Shown here: positions 18,293 through 28,072 of the stretch, in pieces
Layout of the letters: the number at the start of each line of letters is the position of its first letter
Numbering within the stretch: position 1 is the stretch's first letter
Source of the DNA: Sporocytophaga sp.
GTDB lineage: Bacteria > Bacteroidota > Bacteroidia > Cytophagales > Cytophagaceae
Assembly (NCBI GenBank): GCA_024707265.1
Contig: JANQAB010000003.1
Span: 496,001 to 560,000 of the forward strand
Length of the DNA: 64,000 nt
Direction: 5' to 3'
Program-made: the position numbers and the translations under genes
The notes under the pieces: model-generated
Databases searched by the model: none
What the model was told of the DNA's origin: nothing
Seen by the model: the letters and a program-made list of their open reading frames with translations, nothing else

Positions 18293-19991
18293 TTATCGTC
18301 CGGATTTTTCATAGAACCAGAACCTTATTTTATGAAGTACTTTAATTATAAATGGCTGATGAAGCGACCATGGTAATCCTTTTTTGTATCTCTGCAAATC
18401 TCTCCATCTAAGTAAGGTAAATATGCCGGGTTCATGCAGGTCCCATATCTTACACTTGGGCGTCTTTGACCCGGATGCATCCAGTATACTATTGACAGCT
18501 CTTCTGGCGGCTTCATTGGCACCTTCCATTGTAGCCAGATCTGTATTGGTTTTTACATAATCTGATGCCAGGTAAAGATTTGGAACCTGGGTGTATGCAT
18601 ATGGTCTTAAGTCCCAGGTATTGGTGCAATTGACCAATAGAGGCTCCTCATTGCGCATAGGACTTTCAAAAACGATATCCGGATCAACAAATGATGAATG
18701 GATATATTCATCTTTCAAAACCTCCTTACCGTTGACATTCAGACTTCTTTTTTAACTGCTCCCAGATCTCTTTAATAATTTCCTCCTTTGAACATTCTTT
18801 GGCGGGTTTATTATAAAGTATACCAGGAGTATTCCAGTCCGAAACATCCACAGACAATATACCTTTGACCTTACCATCACCATGCTCAGCTATATTGAAA
18901 TTCTTCCAGAACTGACACTGATATATAGAAGTAAGGGCCCATGGCGTATCTATATATATAGAGTGCCCCGGAACCGAATCAATATTGGTATTCAGGTAAA
19001 ACTGAGTTCCATTCATCCATGAAACATTCTGACTGAGGGTTTTGAGGTAATTTAATGTAGGATCAATTTTTACCAGATCTTCGTTAAGCAGGCTAACCAT
19101 CACTTCTACAGGTACTGCAGAAATGTAATAATCAGCAGTAAACTCCTCTTGCTTGCCATTACAGGAAATGGTGACGCTTTTTATTGCATTCTCAGCACAA
19201 TTGATGCTCAGCACCTTTGAATTAAACCTGTAATCAACACCTTTCTTTTTCAGGTATTCAAGCCAGGGATCAATCCAGACATCATTAGTAGGACCACATA
19301 ATACCCTGTCGCAACTAATGCCAGGTTTAGCTATATCAAATAAAAGCTGGATAAAAATATCACCACCGGTTTTGGTACTTGCCTCTTCTGCCCTTGCTGC
19401 CACCAAGGTCCGGGTAAGGCCTTTGGCAAAAATACTCTGATAAGCAGGAGATTGCTGATCGGCGTCCAGGTACTCCCACCAGCTGATCCTTTCATACTCG
19501 TGTTTTCTTCTTTCTTTGCAGCTGGTCATTAATTGCCAGACTTTTTTTGCAAACAGAGCTTTTTCTTCAGTTGACAAACCAAGGTTAAGATCAAGCCCAT
19601 CTGCCAGTATCTGAATGAACTCACGCAAGGACCTTGGAAATCTGGCCGGCATCAAAACAGGCTCCTTTCCGAACCTTGCCATTTGAATACGAGTGGTATC
19701 CACAAGATTATCCGCTACACCATTTTTATTATCACCATATGGAATTTCTTTCATTGTGGCAATGATGTGCTTGTAGAACCTTGGAAAAAAGCGGAAACCA
19801 TGTTCTCCTGGCAAATCTTTCCGACCATCTTTACCGGAATTTAATACAGGAAGACTTCTAGCTTTTCCTCCGGGAATGTCCTTTGATTCAAATACAATGA
19901 CATTAAACCCTCTGTTGATTAATTCATGAGCAGCGCTCAACCCTCCGATACCTCCTCCAAGAATGACGACACTTTTCTTTTTGGGATCCAT
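18293..19991 (-). CDS. Phytoene-desaturase-like FAD oxidoreductase (one frame break)
   Basis: Two adjacent frames (19991-18726 and the C-terminal 18718-18293) join into about 565 residues if one T is removed from the T6 run at 18748-18753. The N-terminus has the FAD dinucleotide fold (VVILGGGIGGLSAAHELINRG, residues 8-28) and the GEHGFRFFP motif. The restored C-terminus has the second FAD contact (PNLYLASDYVKTNTDLATME). This is the amine-oxidase/phytoene-desaturase superfamily, which desaturates or dehydroxylates isoprenoids. It probably forms a two-gene operon with the membrane terpene cyclase, pointing to a small terpenoid pathway. No prenyl-diphosphate synthase is in the window, and the substrate is unknown. 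Confidence 0.75.
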
Positions 19992-20625
19992 AAAAATTCA
20001 GATTTAAAATACTTCTAATACGGTGGGGCTAATGGTAAGGACTAGAGAATACTAGCATTACCTATTAAAACCGGATGAAGAGCTAGAATAAATCGATAAG
20101 ATTGAAAATGAATAATTTAATTAAAGGAGTATTTCACATTAATAATATGAGTAGCTGGGGTCTTCTTTACATGACAATTAAAGGTGTCAGAAGTCCGACA
20201 AAGTACTTTAAATTAAAATCCCTTTTAAAAACTGTCTTCACTAAATAATTAATTGGATAATTTTTATACACCAAAATTTACAAAAACATATAAACCCAAT
20301 AAACATACCATCAAAATATAGGTATATCGTTTATGAAAATTATCTTTTTCGTCTTATCTGCTTTAAAAAATGGCCAAATCGCTTAAAATTGGCATTTTTA
20401 AATAACAGAAGTTCAGGAAATTATTAATCTAGAAAAAATTCTACTTTAAAAAATTAGGTAGTAATATGGTTTTTTACTAGTTTTAATCAAAACAAGGTCA
20501 AATTTTAATGGCAAAAAGCACCAATAAATATATTTTGTAAATTTTATGCCCAAAAATTTTACTTGTTTTAAGAAAATTTACTAATTTTAATCCACAATTA
20601 ACCTTTACTAAATTTTAACTACCTT
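19992..20625. other. Long AT-rich intergenic region before the ammonium transporter
   Basis: About 630 bp between two divergent genes without a recognisable protein, RNA gene or terminator. It is very AT-rich, most strongly in the last 250 bp. It should hold the promoters of the terpenoid unit and amt; I cannot place either. Confidence 0.5.
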
Positions 20626-21945
20626 ATGAAAAAACTATCAATTGTCCCATTTGCGGTATTGCTGGTTGTTACTGCACTTGCATTTGCTTTACCGGGTGTT
20701 CCCAAAACAATCGAAACAGAAGGTCTTGACACAGGTGACATCGCCTGGTTGCTTGCATCCGCAGCGCTAGTTCTTCTAATGACTCCCGGTCTTGCACTTT
20801 TTTATGGTGGAATGGTTAGCCCTAAAAACGTTATCTCTACCATGTTACAAAGTTTCATATGTATGGGTATCATCTCCGTACTATGGATCACTGTCGGCTT
20901 CAGCCTTGCTTTCGGTGAAGACATCGGAGGTTTTATCGGCAACCCTGCCTCATTCTTTATGTTCCAGAATGTACTGGACGGAAAACCTTGGCCAGCGGCA
21001 TCCACAATTCCATTGGTACTTTTTGCCTTCTTCCAGTTAAAATTTGCGGTTATCACACCTGCGTTGATAACAGGATCATTCTCAGAAAGAATTAAATTCA
21101 CTTCATATATTCTATTTGCATGTCTTTTCAGCATATTGATCTATGCTCCGATTGCACACTGGACATGGCATCCAGAAGGATTCCTATGCAAAATGGGGGT
21201 TCTTGATTTCGCTGGTGGAACCGTAGTTCACATCTCTGCTGGTTGTGCTGCTCTTGCTGCTGCCATTTATCTTGGTAAAAGAAAAGAAAACGTTGAAGCA
21301 TCTCCTGCTAACATTCCATTTGTATTATTAGGTACAGGTTTGCTATGGTTCGGATGGTTCGGTTTTAACGGTGGTTCTGCTGTTGGAGCTTCTGCACTTG
21401 CTGCTTCTGCTTTCGCTACTACAAACATCGCTGCTGCTGCTGCCGGTATAGCTTGGGTTCTGTTTGATTCTGTTAAAGGTAAAAAACCTTCTGCAATGGG
21501 ATTCTGTATTGGTGTGGTTGTAGGACTTGTAGCCATCACTCCTGCTGCTGGTTTCGTTACAATTGCTTCCAGCCTTGTAATAGGTGTTGTTTCCAGCTTA
21601 ATCAGTAATGTTGTTGTAAGCTTGAGAGCTAAAACAGGAATTGACGATACGCTTGACGTATTCCCTTGCCACGGAGTAGGTGGAATGAGCGGTATGCTTT
21701 TAACTGCCATCTTCGCTCACACTGCTGTAAACTCTGCTGCTTCAGGAAATGGTCTTGCATTTGGAGAAACAACTCTTTTCGTATCACACCTTATCGCGTT
21801 AGGTATTGTGGTTGCCTTCTCTTTTGTAGGTTCATACATACTACTAATCATAACCAACATGGTTGCTCCATTGAGAGTATCCGAAGAAGAAGAAAAAGAA
21901 GGTTTGGATCTTTCTCAACATGAAGAAAAAGTACTTGTAGTTTAA
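20626..21945 (+). CDS. amt: Ammonium transporter (Amt/MEP/Rh family)
   Basis: 439 residues: an N-terminal hydrophobic segment ending near ALPG, then eleven helices. Family hallmarks include FYGGMVSPKNV, the central pore-histidine segment APIAHWTWHPEGFL, DFAGGTVVHISAG, GFNGGSAVGA and the second pore histidine in FPCHGVGGMSGML. It conducts ammonium across the inner membrane. The usual neighbour, a PII protein gene (glnK), is absent on either side, so regulation by PII would have to come from elsewhere. Intact and followed by a strong terminator. Confidence 0.93.
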   Translation: MKKLSIVPFAVLLVVTALAFALPGVPKTIETEGLDTGDIAWLLASAALVLLMTPGLALFYGGMVSPKNVISTMLQSFICMGIISVLWITVGFSLAFGEDIGGFIGNPASFFMFQNVLDGKPWPAASTIPLVLFAFFQLKFAVITPALITGSFSERIKFTSYILFACLFSILIYAPIAHWTWHPEGFLCKMGVLDFAGGTVVHISAGCAALAAAIYLGKRKENVEASPANIPFVLLGTGLLWFGWFGFNGGSAVGASALAASAFATTNIAAAAAGIAWVLFDSVKGKKPSAMGFCIGVVVGLVAITPAAGFVTIASSLVIGVVSSLISNVVVSLRAKTGIDDTLDVFPCHGVGGMSGMLLTAIFAHTAVNSAASGNGLAFGETTLFVSHLIALGIVVAFSFVGSYILLIITNMVAPLRVSEEEEKEGLDLSQHEEKVLVV

Positions 21946-21965
21946 TACTTCTGAATTTGATAAAT

Positions 21966-22000
21966 TAAAAAGCTGCCTCGGAAACGAGGCAGCTTTTTTT
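21966..22000 (+). terminator. Strong rho-independent terminator after amt
   Basis: AGCTGCCTCG (21971-21980) pairs with CGAGGCAGCT around a GAAA loop, flanked by A-run and T-run so that it can work in both directions. It serves amt and the convergent SIMPL gene. Confidence 0.85.
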
Positions 22001-22038
22001 ATTCCCTTGAAAACTACTAACCTTCACACTACTATCAC

Positions 22039-22737
22039 TTATTTTATCTGGAATTTAACCTGAATACATGCAGATATTTTTATTTTCTGAAATTGAAGGT
22101 CATCATTCTTAAACTTACCAAAACTTAAGTCAAGGCGTTCATTTGAATTAACATACAAAACCGGAGCAACAGATGCTCCCGAATCATTTACCCAAATAAC
22201 TTTTCCGGTTTGCTCATCCAATGCACGTAATAGATAATCAGCCTTCTCTTTTGCTGCTTTAATAGCTGTTATATTCGTTTCTTTAATCAGGCTGTCCATT
22301 TTAGAATGATAAACCTTCCAAATCGAAGCATCATAGATTTTTAGTTTATCCAGCTGTATAAACACTTTACCAACTGCAGTAGCCCCATCTACTTTCAGTG
22401 TATAATCTTTCTGACTCAACAAATCTTTTGACCTCCACTTAATCCTAACCAAATCAGCATTGACATCAGACAAATAAAAATTATTAAGATTGATCCCCAT
22501 TTCCTTTAAAGAGTTCTTGAGTTGTATTTCCTGACTTTCAACATCTATTTTCCCCTTTCCCTCATATCGCTCTTTGATGATAATACTTAGGTAGATTTCA
22601 TCCGGAACAATTTCTTTGACGGCTGTTCCGACAACATCAATGTGAGGCTTCTCCTCCTGTTCAATAAGTGCCTGACTTGAAGCAATGTTCATTGAAAAGA
22701 TTGCAATGCCTAATACAAATAATTTTAATCTGCTCAT
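22039..22737 (-). CDS. SIMPL-domain (DUF541) periplasmic protein
   Basis: 232 residues with a signal peptide ending near ASSQA. The body fits the SIMPL/DUF541 family: IDVVGTAVKEIVPDEIYLSI at the start of the domain and the helix AIKAAKEKADYLLRALDEQ in the second half. Members form large periplasmic or surface oligomers, and some (for example E. coli YggE) are linked to oxidative stress; the function here is unproved. It stands alone between convergent amt and divergent M48 peptidase. Confidence 0.8.
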   Translation of the reverse strand: MSRLKLFVLGIAIFSMNIASSQALIEQEEKPHIDVVGTAVKEIVPDEIYLSIIIKERYEGKGKIDVESQEIQLKNSLKEMGINLNNFYLSDVNADLVRIKWRSKDLLSQKDYTLKVDGATAVGKVFIQLDKLKIYDASIWKVYHSKMDSLIKETNITAIKAAKEKADYLLRALDEQTGKVIWVNDSGASVAPVLYVNSNERLDLSFGKFKNDDLQFQKIKISACIQVKFQIK

Positions 22738-22929
22738 TTTATTCTTTTTTTTCCGGAAAGGTAAAATGACTGAAAATTAGATTCCACCTGGAGTTAGCCA
22801 ACCTCAGCTTTGAATAAGTGAAAAAGCCAGTTCAATGAGACAATACAAAAAGAATTATTTGCCTTTACAGATTTTTTTCTAAATTTATATTCGTTTAAGA
22901 TTTTACTAACACTTATAAATACAGCATCC

Positions 22930-23728
22930 ATGTTTTTAATAAAAAGGTGGTATTTACTTCTGATAATCATGATCTTTTCCAGCTGCAATGCAGTAATGGA
23001 GATGATTCCACTGGATATTGATAAAAATCTGGGAGAACAATTTTCCTATCAGATCAATGCTAGTCAATCCGAATACCCTGTCCTTGATCCGGAAAAGAAC
23101 AAGGAAGTTTATACCTATGTAGAAAATATCAGAAACCAATTAATAAATTCTGATAAAATAAAATACAGAGATCACTTTCCCTATACTGTAAAAATCATTC
23201 AGGACGACAACACACTTAATGCCTTCTGTGTGGCTGGCGGTTACATATATGTCTATACGGGCCTGATCAAATATGTTGATTCAGAATCTGAACTTGCAGG
23301 CGTACTTGCTCATGAGATAGCCCATGCCGAAAACAGACATACTGTAAAACAGCTTGCAGAATCTTATGGCACAGGAGTATTAATTTCATTGATATTTGGT
23401 TCGGATTATAGAGATCTTATAAATATTGGCCAACAACTTCTCTCTTTAAAATTTAGCCGAGGAGATGAAAAAGAAGCGGATCAATATGCTGTAGAATATC
23501 TTTACGACACTCCCTATGACCCCAGAGGAGTTGGTGGATTTTTCAAGAAACTGATTAAAGAAGAAAAAAGATCACAATGAAATCCCTGACTTTCTAAGCA
23601 CACACCCTGCTTCTCAAGACCGCATCGATGATATTGATACCAAATGGAAAGAACTTGGTTCTAAGGAAGGAGACACAAGTACTGAAAAGCATCAAAAAAT
23701 TGTAAAACTACTGAATACCCAAAATTAA
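22930..23728 (+). CDS. M48-family metalloprotease lipoprotein (one frame break)
   Basis: Lipoprotein signal with lipobox IFSSC (Cys near residue 19) followed by an M48 zinc protease domain. The zinc motif HEIAH is in GVLAHEIAHAENRH near residue 137, with the third ligand region EADQYAVEYL downstream. The frame ends early at 23580. Removing one A from the A6 run at 23564-23569 restores EEKDHNEIPDFLSTHPASQDR, the typical C-terminal SSHP-like segment, and a stop at 23728, giving about 265 residues. Related BepA/LoiP-type enzymes take part in outer-membrane protein quality control. Standing alone, the truncated form would miss the end of the domain. Confidence 0.82.
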
Positions 23729-23755
23729 GGCTGAACAAAATCAGCCTTTACTTTT
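23727..23755 (+). terminator. Terminator after the M48 peptidase
   Basis: AAGGCTGA (23727-23734) pairs with TCAGCCTT (23741-23748) and is followed by a T-rich stretch. The hairpin begins at the repaired stop codon, which supports 23728 as the true gene end. Confidence 0.65.
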
Positions 23756-23811
23756 TCTTATAAAAAACATTTTTAACCATTTTCGCTATTATAAAAACCA
23801 AACTAATACAG

Positions 23812-24864
23812 ATGAAAAAGACTTTACCAATCTTACTAACTTGTATTTTATTCCATTTTCTCACTTTTCCAGCAGCTGCGCAGATAAAAAGAATCATAGG
23901 CGGGAAGAACGCTGCTAAAGGCGCTTATCCATGGATGATTGGTATAGGCTATTCTGATGTATCAGCACCGAAGAGTTCAATTTATTGCGGAGGAACCATC
24001 ATTAACAACGAATGGATACTTACTGCTGCACATTGTGTTACTACGGAAGAGTCTAATACAATTCCCTATCAACCAACGGAGATAAGTGTTTTCCTTGACT
24101 TTTACTCGTTAAACAAACCTGAAGCAGGATATCAAAAGATTAACGTTAAAAAGATCATCATCCACCCCACATATGATCCTGTCACAGTAGATGGAGACCT
24201 GGCTCTTATCCAACTTGAACGTCCTGTAACCAATACACCAGTATCATTACCAGAACAAGATGATACAACCTATACCAAAAACGGATTAACCAGTACTGTC
24301 ATGGGTTGGGGGTATACTCAACCTAACACCCTTATTGCAGATACTTTGCAGGAAGTTGAGGTTAAAATTATCTCAAATCCTGTTTGCAATAGCAAACAGG
24401 TTTATGAAGGTGAAGTGACAGAAAATATGCTTTGTGCAGGATTTCTTGCCGGAGGTAAAGATGCCTGCGCAGGAGACAGCGGAGGCCCGCTTATTTTTAA
24501 GGATGTTAATCAAAATAAAACCATTCAGACAGGTATCGTAAGCTGGGGAGGGGCTTGTGCTGCACCCAACCAACCGGGAGTATATACCAGGGTTGCCAAC
24601 TATGCAGACTGGATTCAGTCTAATTCAATTGTCACTTCAATTACTCAGCCGCAAAGTATAGGCACTGTTCTCAATGGCTCACTTCACCTCAAATCCTCGA
24701 TAACTACCGGAGACTATTTCATCTATGACGTTTGTGGACGTTTACTTTGCAAAGGTGTCATCAACAACAATGAAGTCGATCTGAATGCCATTAAAGATGG
24801 CCTTTACATCATCCTCGTGCATAACGAAAATCAAATGATCTCAGGGAAATTCTACAAAAATTAA
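23812..24864 (+). CDS. Secreted trypsin-like serine protease with T9SS tail
   Basis: 350 residues. A signal peptide (about 1-23) is followed by a short propeptide and the trypsin-like N-terminus KR-IIGGKNA, so cleavage after R27 would activate it. The catalytic triad is visible: His74 in TAAHC, Asp in DGDLALIQL, Ser in ACAGDSGGPL. The aspartate six residues before the serine (GKDACAGDSGG) predicts cleavage after Arg/Lys. Residues about 280-350 form a type A T9SS sorting domain (YFIYDVCGRLLCKGVI, NAIKDGLYIILV), so it should be secreted or surface-bound. The next gene starts in the stop codon. Confidence 0.9.
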   Translation: MKKTLPILLTCILFHFLTFPAAAQIKRIIGGKNAAKGAYPWMIGIGYSDVSAPKSSIYCGGTIINNEWILTAAHCVTTEESNTIPYQPTEISVFLDFYSLNKPEAGYQKINVKKIIIHPTYDPVTVDGDLALIQLERPVTNTPVSLPEQDDTTYTKNGLTSTVMGWGYTQPNTLIADTLQEVEVKIISNPVCNSKQVYEGEVTENMLCAGFLAGGKDACAGDSGGPLIFKDVNQNKTIQTGIVSWGGACAAPNQPGVYTRVANYADWIQSNSIVTSITQPQSIGTVLNGSLHLKSSITTGDYFIYDVCGRLLCKGVINNNEVDLNAIKDGLYIILVHNENQMISGKFYKN

Positions 24865-25307
24865 TGAGCAAGTTGAACTTTAAAAATTACATAACGGGAT
24901 TTATTCTATTATTATTCGTTATTAGTTTCTCCTGCAAAAAAGGGCCTTCAGCTTCAGTTCCTGTTGAAGAAAATAACAAATATCCAGCGATACAGATAGT
25001 GAAAGATTCCACATCAGGTTTCAGGGCTCCTGATTATGATATTTTATCCTCCAAAATTACTAAGGACATTTTAACCGTTGCTGTTAAATATGGCGGCGGA
25101 TGCAGACAGCATAAATTTGAACTGAGGAGCAATGGCCAACCTTCTGCCACCGTTTTTGAGTTGCACCTCCTCCATCTTACTACAGACGACCATTGCAGAA
25201 GGTTATTATTAGACACCTTGCAATTTGATCTATCTCCACTCAGAAAAATATCTGATAAATATTCGGTTAGGATAAGCCCCTATCCTCAGGTTATTCATCC
25301 TGATTAA
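24864..25307 (+). CDS. Small lipoprotein of unknown function
   Basis: 147 residues with a lipoprotein signal (VISFSC, Cys near 24). The mature part has a GGGCRQHKFEL segment and a matching DDHCRRLLLDTLQFDL segment, a paired Cys/His pattern seen in uncharacterised Bacteroidota lipoproteins and possibly a metal or disulfide site. Its ATG overlaps the last base of the protease stop, so the two are translationally coupled and perhaps function together, for example as inhibitor or chaperone (inference). Confidence 0.65.
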   Translation: MSKLNFKNYITGFILLLFVISFSCKKGPSASVPVEENNKYPAIQIVKDSTSGFRAPDYDILSSKITKDILTVAVKYGGGCRQHKFELRSNGQPSATVFELHLLHLTTDDHCRRLLLDTLQFDLSPLRKISDKYSVRISPYPQVIHPD

Positions 25308-25363
25308 TCCATGAATGAAATTAATCCCTTGCAGGACTTGTTTTAATTATAAAAGGATTAATT

Positions 25364-25714
25364 ATGAAAACAAAAAACCGGGATATAGAAGAAATAGTAG
25401 CTGAGAAAGAAAGAGATGAACATCCCGGACTTTCTTCAGGATTAGGAGAAGAAGCCGGAGATTTCATGGTAGACACTTCTGAAGATGAGGATGAAGAAAT
25501 TCACAACGGACTATCCTCCGGAGAAGGAGAAGAAGGAGGAGATTTTATAGGAACAGGAAAAATTAAGAATAAAAAGAATCCTATTAAAGATGGACAAGGC
25601 TCTGCTGGATCTCTACCTTACGAAATGGATTACAACAAAGTTGACACTGGCAGAACCGGATCCAATGTTGTTAAAGATATCAACCTGGAGAAATCAGGAA
25701 GTGGAGAAGCATAA
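25364..25714 (+). CDS. Small acidic protein with duplicated GLSSGxGEExGDF motif
   Basis: 116 residues with no signal peptide or membrane helix. The motif occurs twice, HPGLSSGLGEEAGDF near residue 22 and HNGLSSGEGEEGGDF near residue 47, separated by a run of Asp/Glu. The rest is glycine-, serine- and lysine-rich and probably disordered. Codon use looks like its neighbours and a good terminator follows directly, so I take it as a real gene. I do not recognise a function. Confidence 0.6.
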   Translation: MKTKNRDIEEIVAEKERDEHPGLSSGLGEEAGDFMVDTSEDEDEEIHNGLSSGEGEEGGDFIGTGKIKNKKNPIKDGQGSAGSLPYEMDYNKVDTGRTGSNVVKDINLEKSGSGEA

Positions 25715-25715
25715 G

Positions 25716-25744
25716 GAACAGGTATCATAACCTGTTCTTTTTTT
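25716..25744 (+). terminator. Terminator after the repeat protein
   Basis: GAACAGGT (25716-25723) pairs with ACCTGTTC (25730-25737), followed by T-run to 25744. It reaches the stop codon of the convergent histidine kinase. Confidence 0.75.
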
Positions 25745-27716
25745 AAGCAAAATCCAATTGTTTAATCAAAGGAATTTCTATAGTAAAGGTACTTCCCTTG
25801 CCTTCAGCAGTTTCCAGATTTATTTTCCCGCCCATCTTTTCAAGAGCCATCTTTACAATATGTAGCCCAAGACCAGACCCCTCACTAGTTGAATCTATTT
25901 TAAAAAACATTTCAAAAATTTTATCTTTTAACGAGGAATCAACCCCAAGACCATTATCTTCAAAAACCATCGAAAGCTTTCTTCCTGATAATTTTATGAG
26001 TACTTTAAAATAAGGATTTTCTTTTGCCGGATCACTATACTTCAACCCATTCTCAACGAGGTTCTGAATCACGGATCTGTAAAGAGACTTATCACCTCTA
26101 ACTGGCTCTTTAACGTTTATATCTATGTATACCGAAATATTATGATACAATTCCAGATGAGCAAAGCTGGTGAAAGCCTCCTCCACCAATACTTTAAAAT
26201 CTATTTCTTCTTCCTTTAAAGCTGCTTGCTGAATTCTCGTAAGCGAAATCAGGTCTGAAAGCAAGAGATCCAACCTTGTAGTGCTTTTCAGAATATGTTC
26301 AAAATACTCTTTAGCCTTCTGATCTTCTACATCCTTAGCTCCAACCTTTGTCAGACCAATGATTGATCTTAAAGGCCCCTTGATGTCATGAGAGGCTTTA
26401 AAAACAAAGGTATCCAGCTTTTGTGTCCTCTCAAGCACCTTTTGCTCCAAATCTTTGTTAATCTTTGTTCTGAATTGTTCCTTTTCCTTTAAATGACATA
26501 TAATCTGCTCCTGCATATCCTGCTTTTCTTTGAGTAAAACCTTTATTCTTACTGCCAGTGCAAGAGAAAATATAATAGCTTCCAGAGCTACGCCGAAATT
26601 AAGGCTGTAAACATAAAAAATTGAAGGAGAGATAAATCTTAGATGATCGAATACATATACAGTATAGCCTAAGAAGAAAAATCCAAATGCCACCACATAC
26701 AAAAATGCGGGTTGATATTTTTGTCTACGCCAGACATCTATACCTGCAGCAAAAGTAAATACCAAAATAGCCAGATCTGTAAATGGGCAAACTAACCTAT
26801 ATAAAACCGGATGTACAAAACTTACCAGATACAATCCCATTCTTATAAAAGTCCACATGACCAGCATATTGTCAAACCAGATGGATTCAGTTTCTGTTCG
26901 TAAAAAAGCTCTGCAATAAAGTATTACAAACAGAATAACCAGCAGAAGTGAAAAATCAGGCAAAAACTGATTCAACTCAGGCATTTCAGGCCATAGATAT
27001 TGAAAGCCAGTACCATCCTGTGTAGAAGCATAAACGATAATGCTTACCAGATAAAAAACATAATAGAGATAAGTCTTGTCCTGTACAGTTACAAACATGA
27101 AGATATTATATAGCGCCATTGCTATAAGCACTCCATAAAAAAGAGCAAGGAGAAAATACTCATTCACTGCATAATCAAGGAATCGTTTAGTACTTCTAAT
27201 GACACCAATAATACCCACGGGTCCCTCTGATCTTATTTTGATGTAAATTACGTTAGGCTTATTTCTTGGAAGATTAATATCAAATGCAAAGTTTTTATGC
27301 TTGTAACTTTTTTTATTAAAATTGTGCTTGTCTCCACCTTCAAATTTTTCAAAACCGCCATAATGATTAGGGACATAAAGCTCAAAGTCATCAACTCTGA
27401 AATCAAATAGCTCTATCGTCCAACCGGCAGTAGCTTTTCTGTTGATCACTGTAAATTTAATCCAATAATCCGCCTTTGAATCAGGAATACTAGCCACAAC
27501 AGGAGAATTATAGGGCTCAAAAACCGCATTGCGATGATCCACAATATCTTTTATTGTTATTTTCCTGCTGGTGTCTTTAAAAATTTCAATTACCCCTCCG
27601 GCAAAAAGATAATCCTTTTCCGGATCATTTTCCCCTATCTCGATAGGAGTCGAGCTATAAACTGAAAATGAAGTAAAGTAAAGAAGGAATAAAAGAAAAG
27701 ACCTTAAAACAGACAT
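25743..27716 (-). CDS. 7TMR-DISM sensor histidine kinase
   Basis: About 657 residues from the ATG at 27716, which begins a signal peptide (MSVLRSFLLFLLYF); an earlier in-frame ATG at 27791 adds 25 residues that do not look like a leader. Order: periplasmic 7TMR-DISM extracellular domain type 2 (about 30-170), seven membrane helices (about 185-395), coiled coil, HisKA with the box KASHDIKGPLRS, and HATPase (NLVENGLKYSD, EDNGLGVDS, GSGLGLHIVKM). The family senses carbohydrate-like or other ligands at the surface. No response regulator adjoins it. The receptor half is paralogous to that of 49232-51148. Confidence 0.88.
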   Translation of the reverse strand: MSVLRSFLLFLLYFTSFSVYSSTPIEIGENDPEKDYLFAGGVIEIFKDTSRKITIKDIVDHRNAVFEPYNSPVVASIPDSKADYWIKFTVINRKATAGWTIELFDFRVDDFELYVPNHYGGFEKFEGGDKHNFNKKSYKHKNFAFDINLPRNKPNVIYIKIRSEGPVGIIGVIRSTKRFLDYAVNEYFLLALFYGVLIAMALYNIFMFVTVQDKTYLYYVFYLVSIIVYASTQDGTGFQYLWPEMPELNQFLPDFSLLLVILFVILYCRAFLRTETESIWFDNMLVMWTFIRMGLYLVSFVHPVLYRLVCPFTDLAILVFTFAAGIDVWRRQKYQPAFLYVVAFGFFFLGYTVYVFDHLRFISPSIFYVYSLNFGVALEAIIFSLALAVRIKVLLKEKQDMQEQIICHLKEKEQFRTKINKDLEQKVLERTQKLDTFVFKASHDIKGPLRSIIGLTKVGAKDVEDQKAKEYFEHILKSTTRLDLLLSDLISLTRIQQAALKEEEIDFKVLVEEAFTSFAHLELYHNISVYIDINVKEPVRGDKSLYRSVIQNLVENGLKYSDPAKENPYFKVLIKLSGRKLSMVFEDNGLGVDSSLKDKIFEMFFKIDSTSEGSGLGLHIVKMALEKMGGKINLETAEGKGSTFTIEIPLIKQLDFA

Positions 27717-28072
27717 ATTGAGAATCGGAGCTCCGAATACCGAATCATTTAATAAACAATCACTTGTTAACTTCCTCACCTGATCTTCCACATTATTGAC
27801 CTCTAACTATCAAAGCATATTTGTTAACGGAGACTGTTATTTAAAATTATAACTTCCCCAAAGGTTATAACATCATTAAGGTGATCTACGCAAAACCTCT
27901 AAAAAGGTAAAAAACCGAAATGCAGTTTTTATCCACTTTTAATAAAATTAAAGGTTTTATCTTAGTTATTCTATTTATTTTTACATTTCTTCGACAAATA
28001 ATATTCATTTAAAGACATCACTTTTAGGAAATTCGCCGTTAAAAGGCTTTATACAGACAGGGTACTAACCAT

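Noticed and set aside
19992-20625. Riboswitch or sigma-54 promoter before the ammonium transporter
   Set aside because: A TTGGCAT near 20388 was considered, but the matching downstream TTGC half is missing, and no stable aptamer-like fold was recognised.
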